In this document: piece after piece, positions 1 to 7,332 of the stretch | Numbering within the stretch: the first letter of the stretch is position 1 | Layout of the letters: each line of letters begins with the position of its first letter | DNA from: Anaerolineae bacterium | Lineage (GTDB): Bacteria > Chloroflexota > Anaerolineae > 4572-78 > J111 | Assembly (NCBI GenBank): GCA_016926805.1 | Contig: JAFGNV010000055.1 | Coordinates: 1-45,238, forward strand | Reading direction: 5' to 3' | DNA: 45,238 nucleotides | Notes under the pieces: model-generated | Databases searched by the model: none | Told to the model about the DNA's origin: nothing | What the model saw: the letters and a program-made list of their open reading frames with translations, nothing else | Program-made: the position numbers and the translations under genes

Positions 1-534
1 GTTAGTAGTAGTGGCGGCGGCGGTGGTGGCAGTCATTTCATCTACTTACCCTTAATCTCCCGCGGCCCTACTACTACCGCTGGCGGCTCAGACCTGGTGG
101 TGCTGGATATAACCGCCGCCGGCAGCGAAAGTTCGGTCACCCTCTGCAACGCGGGTACGCAAGTCACGCCTGATGCTTTTTGGGTTGATATGTACTTCAA
201 TCCCAACCCGGCCCCGCCGCCGCTCAACCGGACATGGCAGAGCATCACTCCCTACGGAGCCGACTGGGGTGTCACCCAAAGCCTGGCTCCCGGCGAATCG
301 CTGACCCTGACCATTGGCGGGCCGCACTACGCCGGCGGCAGCAGCAGCTTCCCGGCCGGGGCGCAGGTTTACGCCTACGTGGACAGCATCAACTATGACA
401 CCACCTATGGCAACATCCTGGAAAGCAACGAGAACAACAACGTGTTCGGCCCGGTGGTCTCGACGGCAGGTGTGGGGGGCGCAGCTGTGTCCGCCAGCGG
501 GTTGACCTCGTGGGCCAGCCTGCCGGAACGCTAA
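1..534 (+). CDS. C-terminal part of a secreted CARDB-like protein (partial)
   Basis: The reading frame is open from base 1, so the start lies upstream of the window. The visible 177 residues begin with a Ser/Gly-rich linker followed by HFIYLPLISR, a linker style I associate with extracellular proteins of Chloroflexota. After it comes a beta-rich segment that ends in NILESNENNN, the typical closing motif of CARDB-type (APHP-like) adhesion domains. The protein is probably exported and surface-exposed; the domain may be a binding or spacer module. The enzyme or receptor part, if any, lies outside the window. The family call rests on the closing motif and overall composition, so the exact family is uncertain. 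Confidence 0.7.
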   Translation, partial: VSSSGGGGGGSHFIYLPLISRGPTTTAGGSDLVVLDITAAGSESSVTLCNAGTQVTPDAFWVDMYFNPNPAPPPLNRTWQSITPYGADWGVTQSLAPGESLTLTIGGPHYAGGSSSFPAGAQVYAYVDSINYDTTYGNILESNENNNVFGPVVSTAGVGGAAVSASGLTSWASLPER

Positions 535-540
535 CAAAAT

Positions 541-596
541 AATTAATGGTGAATGGTTAACAATTAAGGATTAACCATTCACCATTCACCATTAAT
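541..596. repeat. Intergenic inverted repeat with heptad expansion
   Basis: The left arm ATTAATGGTGAATGGTTAA (542-560) is answered by TTAACCATTCACC...ATTAAT (571-596). The right arm carries one extra heptamer ATTCACC, so the arms are complementary apart from a 7-base duplication. It sits between two co-directional genes, just upstream of the ribosome binding site of the gene at 611. Heptamer-based repeats of this style are common between genes in some Chloroflexota and cyanobacteria. There is no T-tract, so it is not a classical terminator. Confidence 0.7.
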
Positions 597-610
597 CAGG
601 AGAAACAACT

Positions 611-1090
611 GTGATACGCAAAAACGAACAGACCATCATCGGGTTTATCTTTATGGTTTTACTGATGGGCCTGCTGGCCTGGGCCGCGCTGCCCGCGCCG
701 GTGGTTGAAGCCGGTCTGCCGGTCCGCGAGACGCCTACCCCCATTCCTGCGCCGCCCGCTTCCGGCGGCGATAAAAAAGATAACAAACCCCTCGGCGCGT
801 GGATAGAAGTGCAGGTATCGAGCGCGCCGGCCGGCGCGTGGAGCGCGGTGCAATGGCACAGCCCGTCAGACGGGCGCAGCGCGGGCGGTTGGGAGAATGT
901 GGCAGGTTGGCAAGGCCCGCTGCCGCAAAATACGCGCTGGTGGGTGGCCGAGAAAGATTTTGGCGATGGGCCGTTCCGGTGGGTAGTGACGAGGGGGCCA
1001 GGCGGGGCAGAGTTGGGCGCGAGTCAGCCCTTTAACCTGCCGGGCGGGGCCAATGAGACGGTGCGGGTAACGGTCCTCCTGACCCGCTAG
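611..1090 (+). CDS. Small membrane-anchored or secreted protein of unknown function
   Basis: This 159-residue protein starts with GTG at 611, seven bases after AGGAGA (598-603). It has one N-terminal hydrophobic helix (about residues 8-26), then a Pro/Thr-rich linker (residues 39-52) and a compact soluble part rich in Trp and Gly. The helix is either an uncleaved anchor or a signal peptide, so the globular part should be outside the membrane. It follows the secreted CARDB-like gene in the same direction with 76 bases between, so they may share a transcript. I do not recognise the soluble domain. Confidence 0.65.
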   Translation: MIRKNEQTIIGFIFMVLLMGLLAWAALPAPVVEAGLPVRETPTPIPAPPASGGDKKDNKPLGAWIEVQVSSAPAGAWSAVQWHSPSDGRSAGGWENVAGWQGPLPQNTRWWVAEKDFGDGPFRWVVTRGPGGAELGASQPFNLPGGANETVRVTVLLTR

Positions 1091-1123
1091 GGAGAGCCGG
1101 TAAACCATGCGTTTAACTCTACC

Positions 1124-1162
1124 AGACCGCAGAGCTACGCTGCGCGAAAACCTGTGCGGTCT
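1124..1162. other. Hairpin between genes (AGACCGCA/TGCGGTCT)
   Basis: Arms AGACCGCA (1124-1131) and TGCGGTCT (1155-1162) are perfectly complementary with a 23-base loop. There is no following T-tract. It may terminate or protect the transcript of the gene ending at 1090, or be a remnant repeat. Confidence 0.35.
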
Positions 1163-1202
1163 CGCCTAATAATAACTACAGGTTACTTTATGACGCCATA
1201 AT

Positions 1203-1231
1203 TTGACGCCAAGAACGAATGTTCTTATAAT
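1203..1231 (+). promoter_or_regulatory. Sigma70-type promoter with embedded LexA/SOS-type box
   Basis: TTGACG (1203-1208) and TATAAT (1226-1231) are separated by exactly 17 bases. The spacer contains GAACGAATGTTC (1213-1224), a perfect palindrome matching the Gram-positive/actinobacterial LexA consensus GAAC-N4-GTTC. A repressor bound there would block RNA polymerase. The expected start point, 6-8 bases after the -10, falls on or beside the ATG at 1238, so the transcript is likely leaderless. No Shine-Dalgarno sequence could fit. LexA control is inferred from the site. Confidence 0.75.
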
Positions 1232-1237
1232 GTCCGT

Positions 1238-2374
1238 ATGGACATCCACCAAAAAATTGACACGCTGGGCCGGGCCGCCGCGCTGGATTGCGAAGGACCG
1301 CCCCTGGTTGGCCGCCAGCAGCGCAAAGCCCAAATGATTGCGGAATGTATCACGTATGTCACCCATCCGCAAAAAGGCAAAATGCCGGTGCTGCGCATTA
1401 TGCAAACCAGCGCCTGCGAGCGTAACTGCTACTATTGCCCGTTCCAGACGGGGCGCAATTATCAACGCGTTTCGCTGACGCCGGAGGAATTGGCAGCGGC
1501 GTTTGACCAGATGCAGCGCAAAAAGCTGGTGGACGGTTTGTTTCTGAGCAGTGGCGTGATTGGCGGGGGGGCCAAAGTGATGGACAAGATGCTGGCGACT
1601 GTGGAATTGGTTCGCCGCAAGTATGAATACCTGGGTTATGTTCATCTGAAAATCATGCCCGGCGCAGAGTCCGCCCAAATTGAGCAGGCCGCCCGCCTGG
1701 CCGACCGGCTGTCCATCAATCTGGAAGGGGCCAACGAAAGTCGGCTGGCGCTGTTGGCTCCCAAAAAGGACTTTTGGCATGAACTCCTGCCGCCGCTTTA
1801 CTGGCTGCGGCAGAATCAGAACCGGTTGGAGCCGTGGGTCAAGCGGCCCAGTCTGTCTACCCAATTTGTGGTTGGCCCGGCGGGTGAAGCCGACCGGGAG
1901 TTACTGACCACGGTCAGCACGCTTTACCAGGAGGCCAAACTGGTCCGGGCTTATTATTCGGCGTTTAACCCGGCCAAAGGCACCACCTTTGAAGACAGGC
2001 CCAAAACCCCGGAAATTCGCCAACACCGGCTCTACCAGGCCGATTGGCTGCTGCGGTTTTATGGTTTTAATCTAAATGAACTGCCCTTTGACGCCAGCGG
2101 CAATTTACCCCCGGGTAACGATCCCAAACTGGTCTGGGCGCAGCAACATCTCCACCAGCCGGTCGAAATCAACCGGGCCAGCCGGGCCGAATTGTTACGC
2201 GTTCCCGGCATTGGCCCCAAATCGGCCGACGCCATTATTGCGGCCCGGCGTGAGGGTCGCCTCAATGAGGCGCAGCAGCTCAATCAGTTGGGCGTGTGGA
2301 CCGTCCGGGCCGCGCCCTACATTTTGCTCAACGGCCGGCAGCCGGGGCATCAATTACGATTGCCGGGCGTGTGA
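1238..2374 (+). CDS. Putative DNA modification/repair radical SAM protein with C-terminal HhH
   Basis: This 378-residue protein has the radical SAM cluster motif C60-x3-C64-x2-C67 (SACERNCYYC) in its N-terminal part. A helix-hairpin-helix lies at about residues 311-340 (NRASRAELLRVPGIGPKSAD), a non-specific DNA-binding motif. The combination matches the family of putative DNA modification/repair radical SAM proteins usually encoded next to a uracil-DNA-glycosylase-like partner. No such partner is seen nearby. The fold implies a [4Fe-4S] cluster and SAM-derived radical acting on nucleic acid, but the reaction is not established. ATG at 1238 is supported by the promoter geometry. An SOS-type operator upstream agrees with a damage-response role. 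Confidence 0.85.
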   Translation: MDIHQKIDTLGRAAALDCEGPPLVGRQQRKAQMIAECITYVTHPQKGKMPVLRIMQTSACERNCYYCPFQTGRNYQRVSLTPEELAAAFDQMQRKKLVDGLFLSSGVIGGGAKVMDKMLATVELVRRKYEYLGYVHLKIMPGAESAQIEQAARLADRLSINLEGANESRLALLAPKKDFWHELLPPLYWLRQNQNRLEPWVKRPSLSTQFVVGPAGEADRELLTTVSTLYQEAKLVRAYYSAFNPAKGTTFEDRPKTPEIRQHRLYQADWLLRFYGFNLNELPFDASGNLPPGNDPKLVWAQQHLHQPVEINRASRAELLRVPGIGPKSADAIIAARREGRLNEAQQLNQLGVWTVRAAPYILLNGRQPGHQLRLPGV

Positions 2375-2433
2375 ACCCATCAAACATTGGTGGCGGAGGC
2401 TTCATTCCGGCAAAACTGACTACGGCCAGCCAG

Positions 2434-2465
2434 AGGCGTTTCTCAAGAGGGAAACGCCTTTTTTT
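2434..2465 (+). terminator. Rho-independent terminator after the radical SAM gene
   Basis: Stem arms AGGCGTTTC (2434-2442) and GAAACGCCT (2451-2459) pair perfectly across an 8-base loop, followed by a run of seven T (2459-2465). It ends the radical SAM transcript. Confidence 0.9.
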
Positions 2466-2539
2466 ATACCAGGGAAGGGGAAGTAAGCAAAAATTCACCC
2501 CAGAATAGGAATATTTTTCTATTTTCTTTTAAGGTTAAG

Positions 2540-2555
2540 TTGGAGTATACTCAAA
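2540..2555 (+). promoter_or_regulatory. Palindrome with possible -10 element in the leader of the phosphatase gene
   Basis: TTGGAGTATACTCAAA contains the perfect palindrome GAGTATACTC (2543-2552) and a TATACT hexamer (2546-2551) that could serve as a -10 box. No good -35 sits 16-18 bases upstream. It lies about 120 bases before the phosphatase start in the 2466-2675 leader, where I see nothing else apart from the ribosome binding site. Confidence 0.3.
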
Positions 2556-2675
2556 ATTGGGATACCCGCGATCAGCAGTGCTTCTTCTTTTTTCTTCCGG
2601 GGCAGGATTACATTTTGGGGATGCCGGTACGTTGAACTTGACCTCATTGGTAACTACAGAGGTATAAAGGAACGC

Positions 2676-5159
2676 ATGGCAAGTTACCTCCAGCGCAACC
2701 ATATCAAAAAGTGGGCCAACAACGGCGCGACCATCTTGGTCTGGTTCTTGTTTGTTTTTGTTGGGTTGTTCAGTCTGTTCAATCTGTTTATCTACTTCTT
2801 TGTGCCGGTCGATGGGGCCTCTATCTGGGTCCGGGAGGGGCCAATTCGGGTGCTGAGTACGGCTTCAACCGGGCCGGATGGTCTACAAGCGGGCGACGTT
2901 ATCCTGGCAGTGCAGGGTAATGATCTGGATTGGTGGCTGAACCAGCGCTGGCGGACCCTGCCGCCGATTATCAAACGGATCGGCAACCCCGCTCCCAGCA
3001 CTGACATCACGGTCGCTCGCAACGGCGACAGCCAGACCTTGACCGTTCCCCTTTCTTCCCGACCGGGCGGACCGGCCGGTCGGCAATTTTTGACTCATTT
3101 TGTGGTCGGCCTGGCTTTTTTGGCCTCGGCCTGGGTCATTCTCCGCGCCCGGGGACGGGATTTGGTGAGCCGGTTGGCAGCACTGACCATGCTCCTCCTG
3201 GCGCTGATTGAACAAAACGAGATTAGCCTCGTCCTGGGAGCCGAATTGGGCTGGAGCCTGTTGTGGTTTTTCATCCCCTTGCGCCTGTTGACTCGCTGGT
3301 TTGCCTATAGTTATGCCCTGGTTTTTAGTTTGGTTTTTCCCCAACCCAAAGCCTGGCTGCAACGCCGGCCGTATTTAACCCTGCCCGTCCATCTACTGAA
3401 TCCGGCAGTGACCCTGGCTGTTATGTTGAGCGTGACAGGCAACCTGCATTACCGTCACACCGTGGCTTATCCCTGGAGCAAAAACATCTACGTTGTCTAT
3501 TTGTTGTTAACGTGCATTATTTTTATCCATACGTATATCACCACCCGCGATGTAGTTTCCAAGAATCAGCTGCGTTGGATAGCCTGGGGCGTGGTCATGG
3601 CCACGGTACCCAATATCCTGCTGGTCGACTTGCCCTACCTGCTATTTGGGATTCGCCTGCTGCCCACCGAATTCGCCAGTTTGTTGTTGCTTTTCATTCC
3701 CCTGGTGGTGGCCGTGGCCATTTTGCGTTACCATTTGTGGGATATTGAATTGATCATCAAAACCAGCTTGGTGTATGGGGCGTTATCGCTGGCGTTGGGC
3801 GCGGTCTACTTGCTGCTGGTTTCGGTTATGATCGCTCTGCTGGGCCGGTCCAATACAAATGGTTCCGGCGCCAGTAATAGCGGGATATTTTTTGTGGCGG
3901 CCCTGGTGGCGGCTTTTCTCTTTGCGCCAGCGCGAGATTATGTGCAACGGTTCATTGATCGCCTGTTTTACCGCAATAAACTCAATTACCCTGAAATTCT
4001 CAACGAGATGAGCCGGGCTTTGGCCACCAGTATTCTTTTGGACGACTTGTTGGGTTTGCTGACCCGCACCATCCCCGACCGGCTCAACCTGCACGGCGGA
4101 TTGGTTGTGCTCGATGCGGCCCCTTTCCCCAACAACCCGGAATATGACCGGCTGCAACAGGGGCACTGGCTGGGCTTGTATGACCCGGATGGAACGGCCA
4201 AACCATGTCCGCCTCCCCTGGATAAATTGCAGCAGAATGGGATGTGGAGTTGTGTCCCCTTGCTGTCGGGGGACGAATTGTTAGGGTTGTACGGCCTGGG
4301 ACCGAAAAAATCGGGCGAGTATTATAACCGTGAAGAAATGATGTTGCTGGAAACATTGGCCCGTCAGGCCGGAGTAGCCCTGGAAAATGCCCGGCTGCAC
4401 GAGGAGTTGTCAAGCCAGGCGCAAGCGCAACGCGATCTGGAAATTGCCCGCCGCATCCAATTGAGTTTGCTGCCTGCAGAAGACCCCGTGATCCCGGGCC
4501 TGGACATCGTGGGCTTTTCGATGCCCGCCCAGGAAGTGGGCGGCGATTTTTACCATTACCTCAAGTTCGACGACCGGCGGGTGGGCATTGCCGTGGGCGA
4601 CGTGTCGGGCAAGGGGGTGTCGGCGGCGCTGTTTATGGCCGTATCGGTCAGCACGTTGCAGGCCAAATCGCCGCACCATCTCCGCACGCCGGAACTGCTG
4701 ACGGAGATGAACAATCTGCTTTACGTGCAGATGAAGGGCCGGATGAACACGGCCTTGCTGTACACCATGATCCAGCAGCAGCCGGGCGGCGGCCTCACCT
4801 TCAGCGCCAGCAACGCCGGTTTGATTTCTCCCTTGCTGCGCCGGAAAGGCGAGTCGAATTGTGAATTTATCGACGTGGGTGGTCTGCCGCTGGGGGTGCT
4901 GGCAGAAGTGAAATATCGCGCTTATCACCTGGAACTGGTCCCCGGCGACCTCATTTTGCTGTGCAGCGACGGCGTGGTTGAGGCTATGAACGCCGAGGGT
5001 GAAATGTTTGGCTTTGAGCGGCTGGAGCACTTTATGGCCAACTGCGATGGCCTCCCCGCCGTCGAGGTAATTACCCAATTACAGGGCGCTATTACCGCCT
5101 TTGTGAACGGCGCCCAACAACACGACGACATCACCATGGTGGTGGTGCGGGTTCAGTAA
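2676..5159 (+). CDS. Membrane PDZ-7TM-GAF-SpoIIE serine phosphatase (RsbU-like)
   Basis: This 827-residue protein has one N-terminal helix (about 20-45), then a PDZ-like loop (about 50-118, with GLQAGDVILAVQGNDL) that should face outward. Next come several membrane helices (about 140-430) ending in a 7TM-type segment RYHLWDIELI. A GAF domain follows (about 440-580), then a SpoIIE/PP2C phosphatase (about 585-827). The metal-binding motifs are intact: VGGDFY, GDVSGKG, CSDGV and HDDIT. Such enzymes dephosphorylate STAS anti-anti-sigma factors and so release a sigma factor. AAAGGAA (2666-2672) precedes the ATG. An RsbW-like kinase at 30982 could be the opposing enzyme, but no STAS gene is in the window. 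Confidence 0.9.
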   Translation: MASYLQRNHIKKWANNGATILVWFLFVFVGLFSLFNLFIYFFVPVDGASIWVREGPIRVLSTASTGPDGLQAGDVILAVQGNDLDWWLNQRWRTLPPIIKRIGNPAPSTDITVARNGDSQTLTVPLSSRPGGPAGRQFLTHFVVGLAFLASAWVILRARGRDLVSRLAALTMLLLALIEQNEISLVLGAELGWSLLWFFIPLRLLTRWFAYSYALVFSLVFPQPKAWLQRRPYLTLPVHLLNPAVTLAVMLSVTGNLHYRHTVAYPWSKNIYVVYLLLTCIIFIHTYITTRDVVSKNQLRWIAWGVVMATVPNILLVDLPYLLFGIRLLPTEFASLLLLFIPLVVAVAILRYHLWDIELIIKTSLVYGALSLALGAVYLLLVSVMIALLGRSNTNGSGASNSGIFFVAALVAAFLFAPARDYVQRFIDRLFYRNKLNYPEILNEMSRALATSILLDDLLGLLTRTIPDRLNLHGGLVVLDAAPFPNNPEYDRLQQGHWLGLYDPDGTAKPCPPPLDKLQQNGMWSCVPLLSGDELLGLYGLGPKKSGEYYNREEMMLLETLARQAGVALENARLHEELSSQAQAQRDLEIARRIQLSLLPAEDPVIPGLDIVGFSMPAQEVGGDFYHYLKFDDRRVGIAVGDVSGKGVSAALFMAVSVSTLQAKSPHHLRTPELLTEMNNLLYVQMKGRMNTALLYTMIQQQPGGGLTFSASNAGLISPLLRRKGESNCEFIDVGGLPLGVLAEVKYRAYHLELVPGDLILLCSDGVVEAMNAEGEMFGFERLEHFMANCDGLPAVEVITQLQGAITAFVNGAQQHDDITMVVVRVQ

Positions 5160-5210
5160 TTTTGGTTGGCCTTTTTACTAATTCGAGAGCATTCGGTAAT
5201 TGATTTCAGT

Positions 5211-5282
5211 GTAGAGGCGAGGCAACTCGGATTGAGGTTATCTTGGAAAGATGGGTTGATTTTCGAGTTGCCTCGCCCCTAC
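5211..5282. repeat. Long inverted repeat (MITE-like hairpin)
   Basis: Arms at 5211-5229 (GTAGAGGCGAGGCAACTCG) and 5264-5282 (CGAGTTGCCTCGCCCCTAC) pair over 19 positions with one mismatch, around a 34-base loop. It sits in the 324-base gap between the phosphatase and the restriction-modification island. The rest of that gap holds the 17-base tandem repeat and a promoter. It looks like a dispersed non-autonomous repeat, not a terminator. Confidence 0.75.
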
Positions 5283-5300
5283 GAGCACACCTATCCTGAA

Positions 5301-5341
5301 TTAACTCCTCAGCCGAGTTAACTCCTCAGCCGAGTTAACTC
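5301..5341. repeat. 17-bp tandem repeat with GAGTTAACTC palindromes
   Basis: TTAACTCCTCAGCCGAG occurs twice head to tail (5301-5317 and 5318-5334) with a third partial copy TTAACTC (5335-5341). Each junction creates the perfect palindrome GAGTTAACTC, the last extended to CGAGTTAACTCG. It could be a slippage product or a multi-site operator. Confidence 0.7.
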
Positions 5342-5410
5342 GGCCAATGACCCGTTATAGTTGAATAACTGTAACGATCATAAATCTTTCCCTCTATTCT
5401 TCCTTTTATC

Positions 5411-5439
5411 TTGCCACAATCAACAATATCCGTTATTAT
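5411..5439 (+). promoter_or_regulatory. Candidate promoter of the restriction-modification island
   Basis: TTGCCA (5411-5416) and TATTAT (5434-5439) are 17 bases apart, 45 bases before the ATG at 5484. Both hexamers deviate slightly from consensus, and the region is AT-rich, which raises the chance of accidental matches. Confidence 0.5.
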
Positions 5440-5483
5440 TTCATCAGGTTGTAAATTCCCCCATTATGTAATGAAGCGGTGAT

Positions 5484-5957
5484 ATGACCCAATTAAGTTT
5501 AGTTATGGTTGAGACCAGACAGGCCAAGCCATTTTTGAAATGGGCTGGCGGTAAGTCTCAATTATTATCCCAATTTGAAAACTCATATCCCCTGGAGCTA
5601 AAACAAGGTAAAATAAAAAGGTACATTGAGCCTTTTGTTGGCGGGGGAGCTGTATTTTTTGAGGTTGCTCAAAAATATGAGATAGGTGCGGCGTATCTTT
5701 ATGATGTCAACCCAGAACTTATCTTGGTGTATAAGACCGTTCAGAAAGCTCCTGAAAAACTGATTGAGCAGTTGGACGAAATTGCTACACGTTATCGAGC
5801 TTTGACCGATGATGGCAGGAAAAGTTTCTTTTACGAAATCCGTGAGAGATACAATTTACAAAGACACCAGATTGATTATCGTCATTATTCCCCGGCCTGG
5901 ATTTCAAGAGCCGCAATGCTAACGACCCTTTTCGTTTTTTATATTCGGCTGAGTTGA
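5484..5957 (+). pseudogene. Truncated D12-class (Dam-like) DNA adenine methyltransferase
   Basis: The N-terminal half of a Dam/DpnM-type N6-adenine methyltransferase is clear: FLKWAGGKSQLL (the SAM-binding start), YIEPFVGGGAVFFEVA (motif I) and LYDVNPELI. The frame stops at residue 157, whereas the family is usually about 260-300 residues. The catalytic D-P-P-Y motif and target-recognition part are missing. Right at the break another frame reads NANDPFRFLYSAELITR before stopping at 5968. That looks like the tail of a different protein, so an internal deletion probably fused two genes out of frame. It is AT-rich compared with its neighbours. It cannot be an active methylase as it stands. Confidence 0.8.
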
Positions 5958-5978
5958 TTACAAGATGAGTGTAAAATT

Positions 5979-6713
5979 ATGAAGCAGTATGAAGCCGTAA
6001 TCAAAGTGATGGAAGAAAATGGTGGCTATGCTACTTTGGGTTATTTGTATCAACACACTCTAAAGGTTCCTGGCGTCACCTGGAAGACACAAACGCCTTT
6101 TGCGAGTATACGTAGAATTGTCCAGGATGACCGGTTCTTTTTTAAAATTCGACCAGGACTATGGGCTCTTAAAAGTCATCGAGATATTGTCTTAAGACAA
6201 TTTGCAATTGATGGGAAAACTTCAGAAAAAGAGCGGAAGGAGTTTGACCACACTTATTATCAAGGGTTGTTGGTAGAAATTGGAAATCAGAAAGGATATC
6301 AGACATTTGTACCCTATCAAGACAAAAACAGGGTTTACTTGTCCAAGCCATTAATCGAGTATACAACTTTGGGCCATTTCTATGACTTCACTTATGAACA
6401 CATAGTAAGGAGAGCAATTACGATTGATGTCACATGGTTCAATGAACGGAAACTCCCAAATTCTTTTTTTGAGATCGAACATACCACCGATATACAGAGT
6501 TCATTGTTGAAATTTTTAGATCTTCAAGATTTTAATGTTGGGTTCAATATCGTTGCCCATAATGACCGCTTTAGAGAATTTAAAGCAAAAATTTCTTATG
6601 CGGCATTTTTGGCAATTAAGGATAGAGTTAAATTCATTGACTATGAAAAATTGTCGCTCTATCATTCCAAAATGTTCGAATTTTATGAAGCTCGACAGGA
6701 GATTGAAATATGA
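5979..6713 (+). CDS. Putative type II restriction endonuclease with HARE-HTH domain
   Basis: This 244-residue protein has an N-terminal winged-helix segment (about 1-68) that resembles the HARE-HTH domain found in some restriction enzymes. The C-terminal part contains D150, then E165 and E167 (TIDVTWFNER ... FFEIEHTT). This D...E-x-E arrangement resembles the BamHI-type variant of the PD-(D/E)xK nuclease core. It lies between two methyltransferase remnants, which supports a restriction role. The coding DNA is AT-rich and codon use differs from the surrounding genes, suggesting transfer. The enzyme looks intact in length while its methylases are broken, so it may be inactive or its target unprotected. 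The nuclease assignment is inference. Confidence 0.6.
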   Translation: MKQYEAVIKVMEENGGYATLGYLYQHTLKVPGVTWKTQTPFASIRRIVQDDRFFFKIRPGLWALKSHRDIVLRQFAIDGKTSEKERKEFDHTYYQGLLVEIGNQKGYQTFVPYQDKNRVYLSKPLIEYTTLGHFYDFTYEHIVRRAITIDVTWFNERKLPNSFFEIEHTTDIQSSLLKFLDLQDFNVGFNIVAHNDRFREFKAKISYAAFLAIKDRVKFIDYEKLSLYHSKMFEFYEARQEIEI

Positions 6714-6937
6714 ACAAAATTCCAACCTCTCAACTTGTTGAATTTTTAATACAACACAAAGGCAAATTTGTTGAAGCCAGTATGAGTAATGGCATATTCA
6801 AGGCAACCCACATATTGAGATTTGGTGGTCGAAAAATATTTGATACAGGTATTGATAGCCAAGAAGTTACCTGGACCCCTCAAGAATTCATCGATTTTTA
6901 TCCAAAGGCGTATTGGATGATTGAACAAGTCGTTTAA
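6710..6937 (+). CDS. Small protein of the restriction-modification island, unknown function
   Basis: This 75-residue ORF overlaps the stop of the upstream nuclease gene by ATGA, the usual sign of translational coupling. It is a soluble, mixed-charge protein with several aromatic residues near the end (FIDFYPKAYWM). I recognise no domain. Its position inside the operon suggests an accessory or control role for the restriction system, but nothing in the sequence proves it. Confidence 0.55.
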   Translation: MNKIPTSQLVEFLIQHKGKFVEASMSNGIFKATHILRFGGRKIFDTGIDSQEVTWTPQEFIDFYPKAYWMIEQVV

Positions 6938-7232
6938 CAAAGTCAAATTTTGCGGCACAACTCTGATTGAGTGCAAACTGCTGCACCGGAATGGGATAGG
7001 TATTGACATTAATTCGGAAGCCGTTGAATTAACCAAAAAGGCGCTAAATTTCACCTTTGAAACTCTATCAAGGCAAGACGTTTATCAAGGTGATGTTCGC
7101 GCTTTGAGTGAAATCAAAGATAACTCAATAGATTTGGTTTGCACCCATCCCCCGTATTTGAATCTGGTGACTTATTCAAAGGGGAAAATAGTGGGAAAAG
7201 GTGACAGTCACTTCATAATGTTGATAAGTTAA
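6921..7232 (+). pseudogene. Fragment of an N4/N6 DNA methyltransferase
   Basis: Only the middle of a DNA-modification methylase is left. FCGTTLIECKLLHRNG corresponds to the usual F-x-G-S-G-T-T-L-I-E motif I with two residues missing. GIDINSEAVE binds SAM. CTHPPYLNLVTYSKGK is the catalytic H-P-P-Y region. Both the N-terminus and everything after the catalytic motif are gone. The 3' end runs into the short inverted-repeat element at 7199-7284, which supplies the stop codon. The only available start is a weak TTG overlapping the preceding gene. It is a dead gene. Confidence 0.8.
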
Positions 7233-7284
7233 GCTCATTTTGCCCATTATTTACGTTAAAAATCACAAAAAGTAACTGTCACCT
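7199..7284. mobile_element. REP/MITE-like element with GTGACAGTCAC ends
   Basis: AGGTGACAGTCACTT (7199-7213) and AAGTAACTGTCACCT (7270-7284) are inverted repeats matching at 14 of 15 positions, enclosing 56 bases. Each end contains a near-palindrome GTGACAGTCAC. No coding capacity. It interrupts the methyltransferase fragment and marks the right edge of the AT-rich island. I infer mobilisation in trans by a transposase encoded elsewhere. Confidence 0.65.
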
Positions 7285-7332
7285 GCGAGTTATCGAACTG
7301 AGGGGTCTGGTAGCGGAAGGATGCCCGGAATG

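Noticed and set aside
1166..1864. Minus-strand open frame of 232 codons
   Set aside because: Antisense to the radical SAM gene, covering its promoter; no motif and no start signals.
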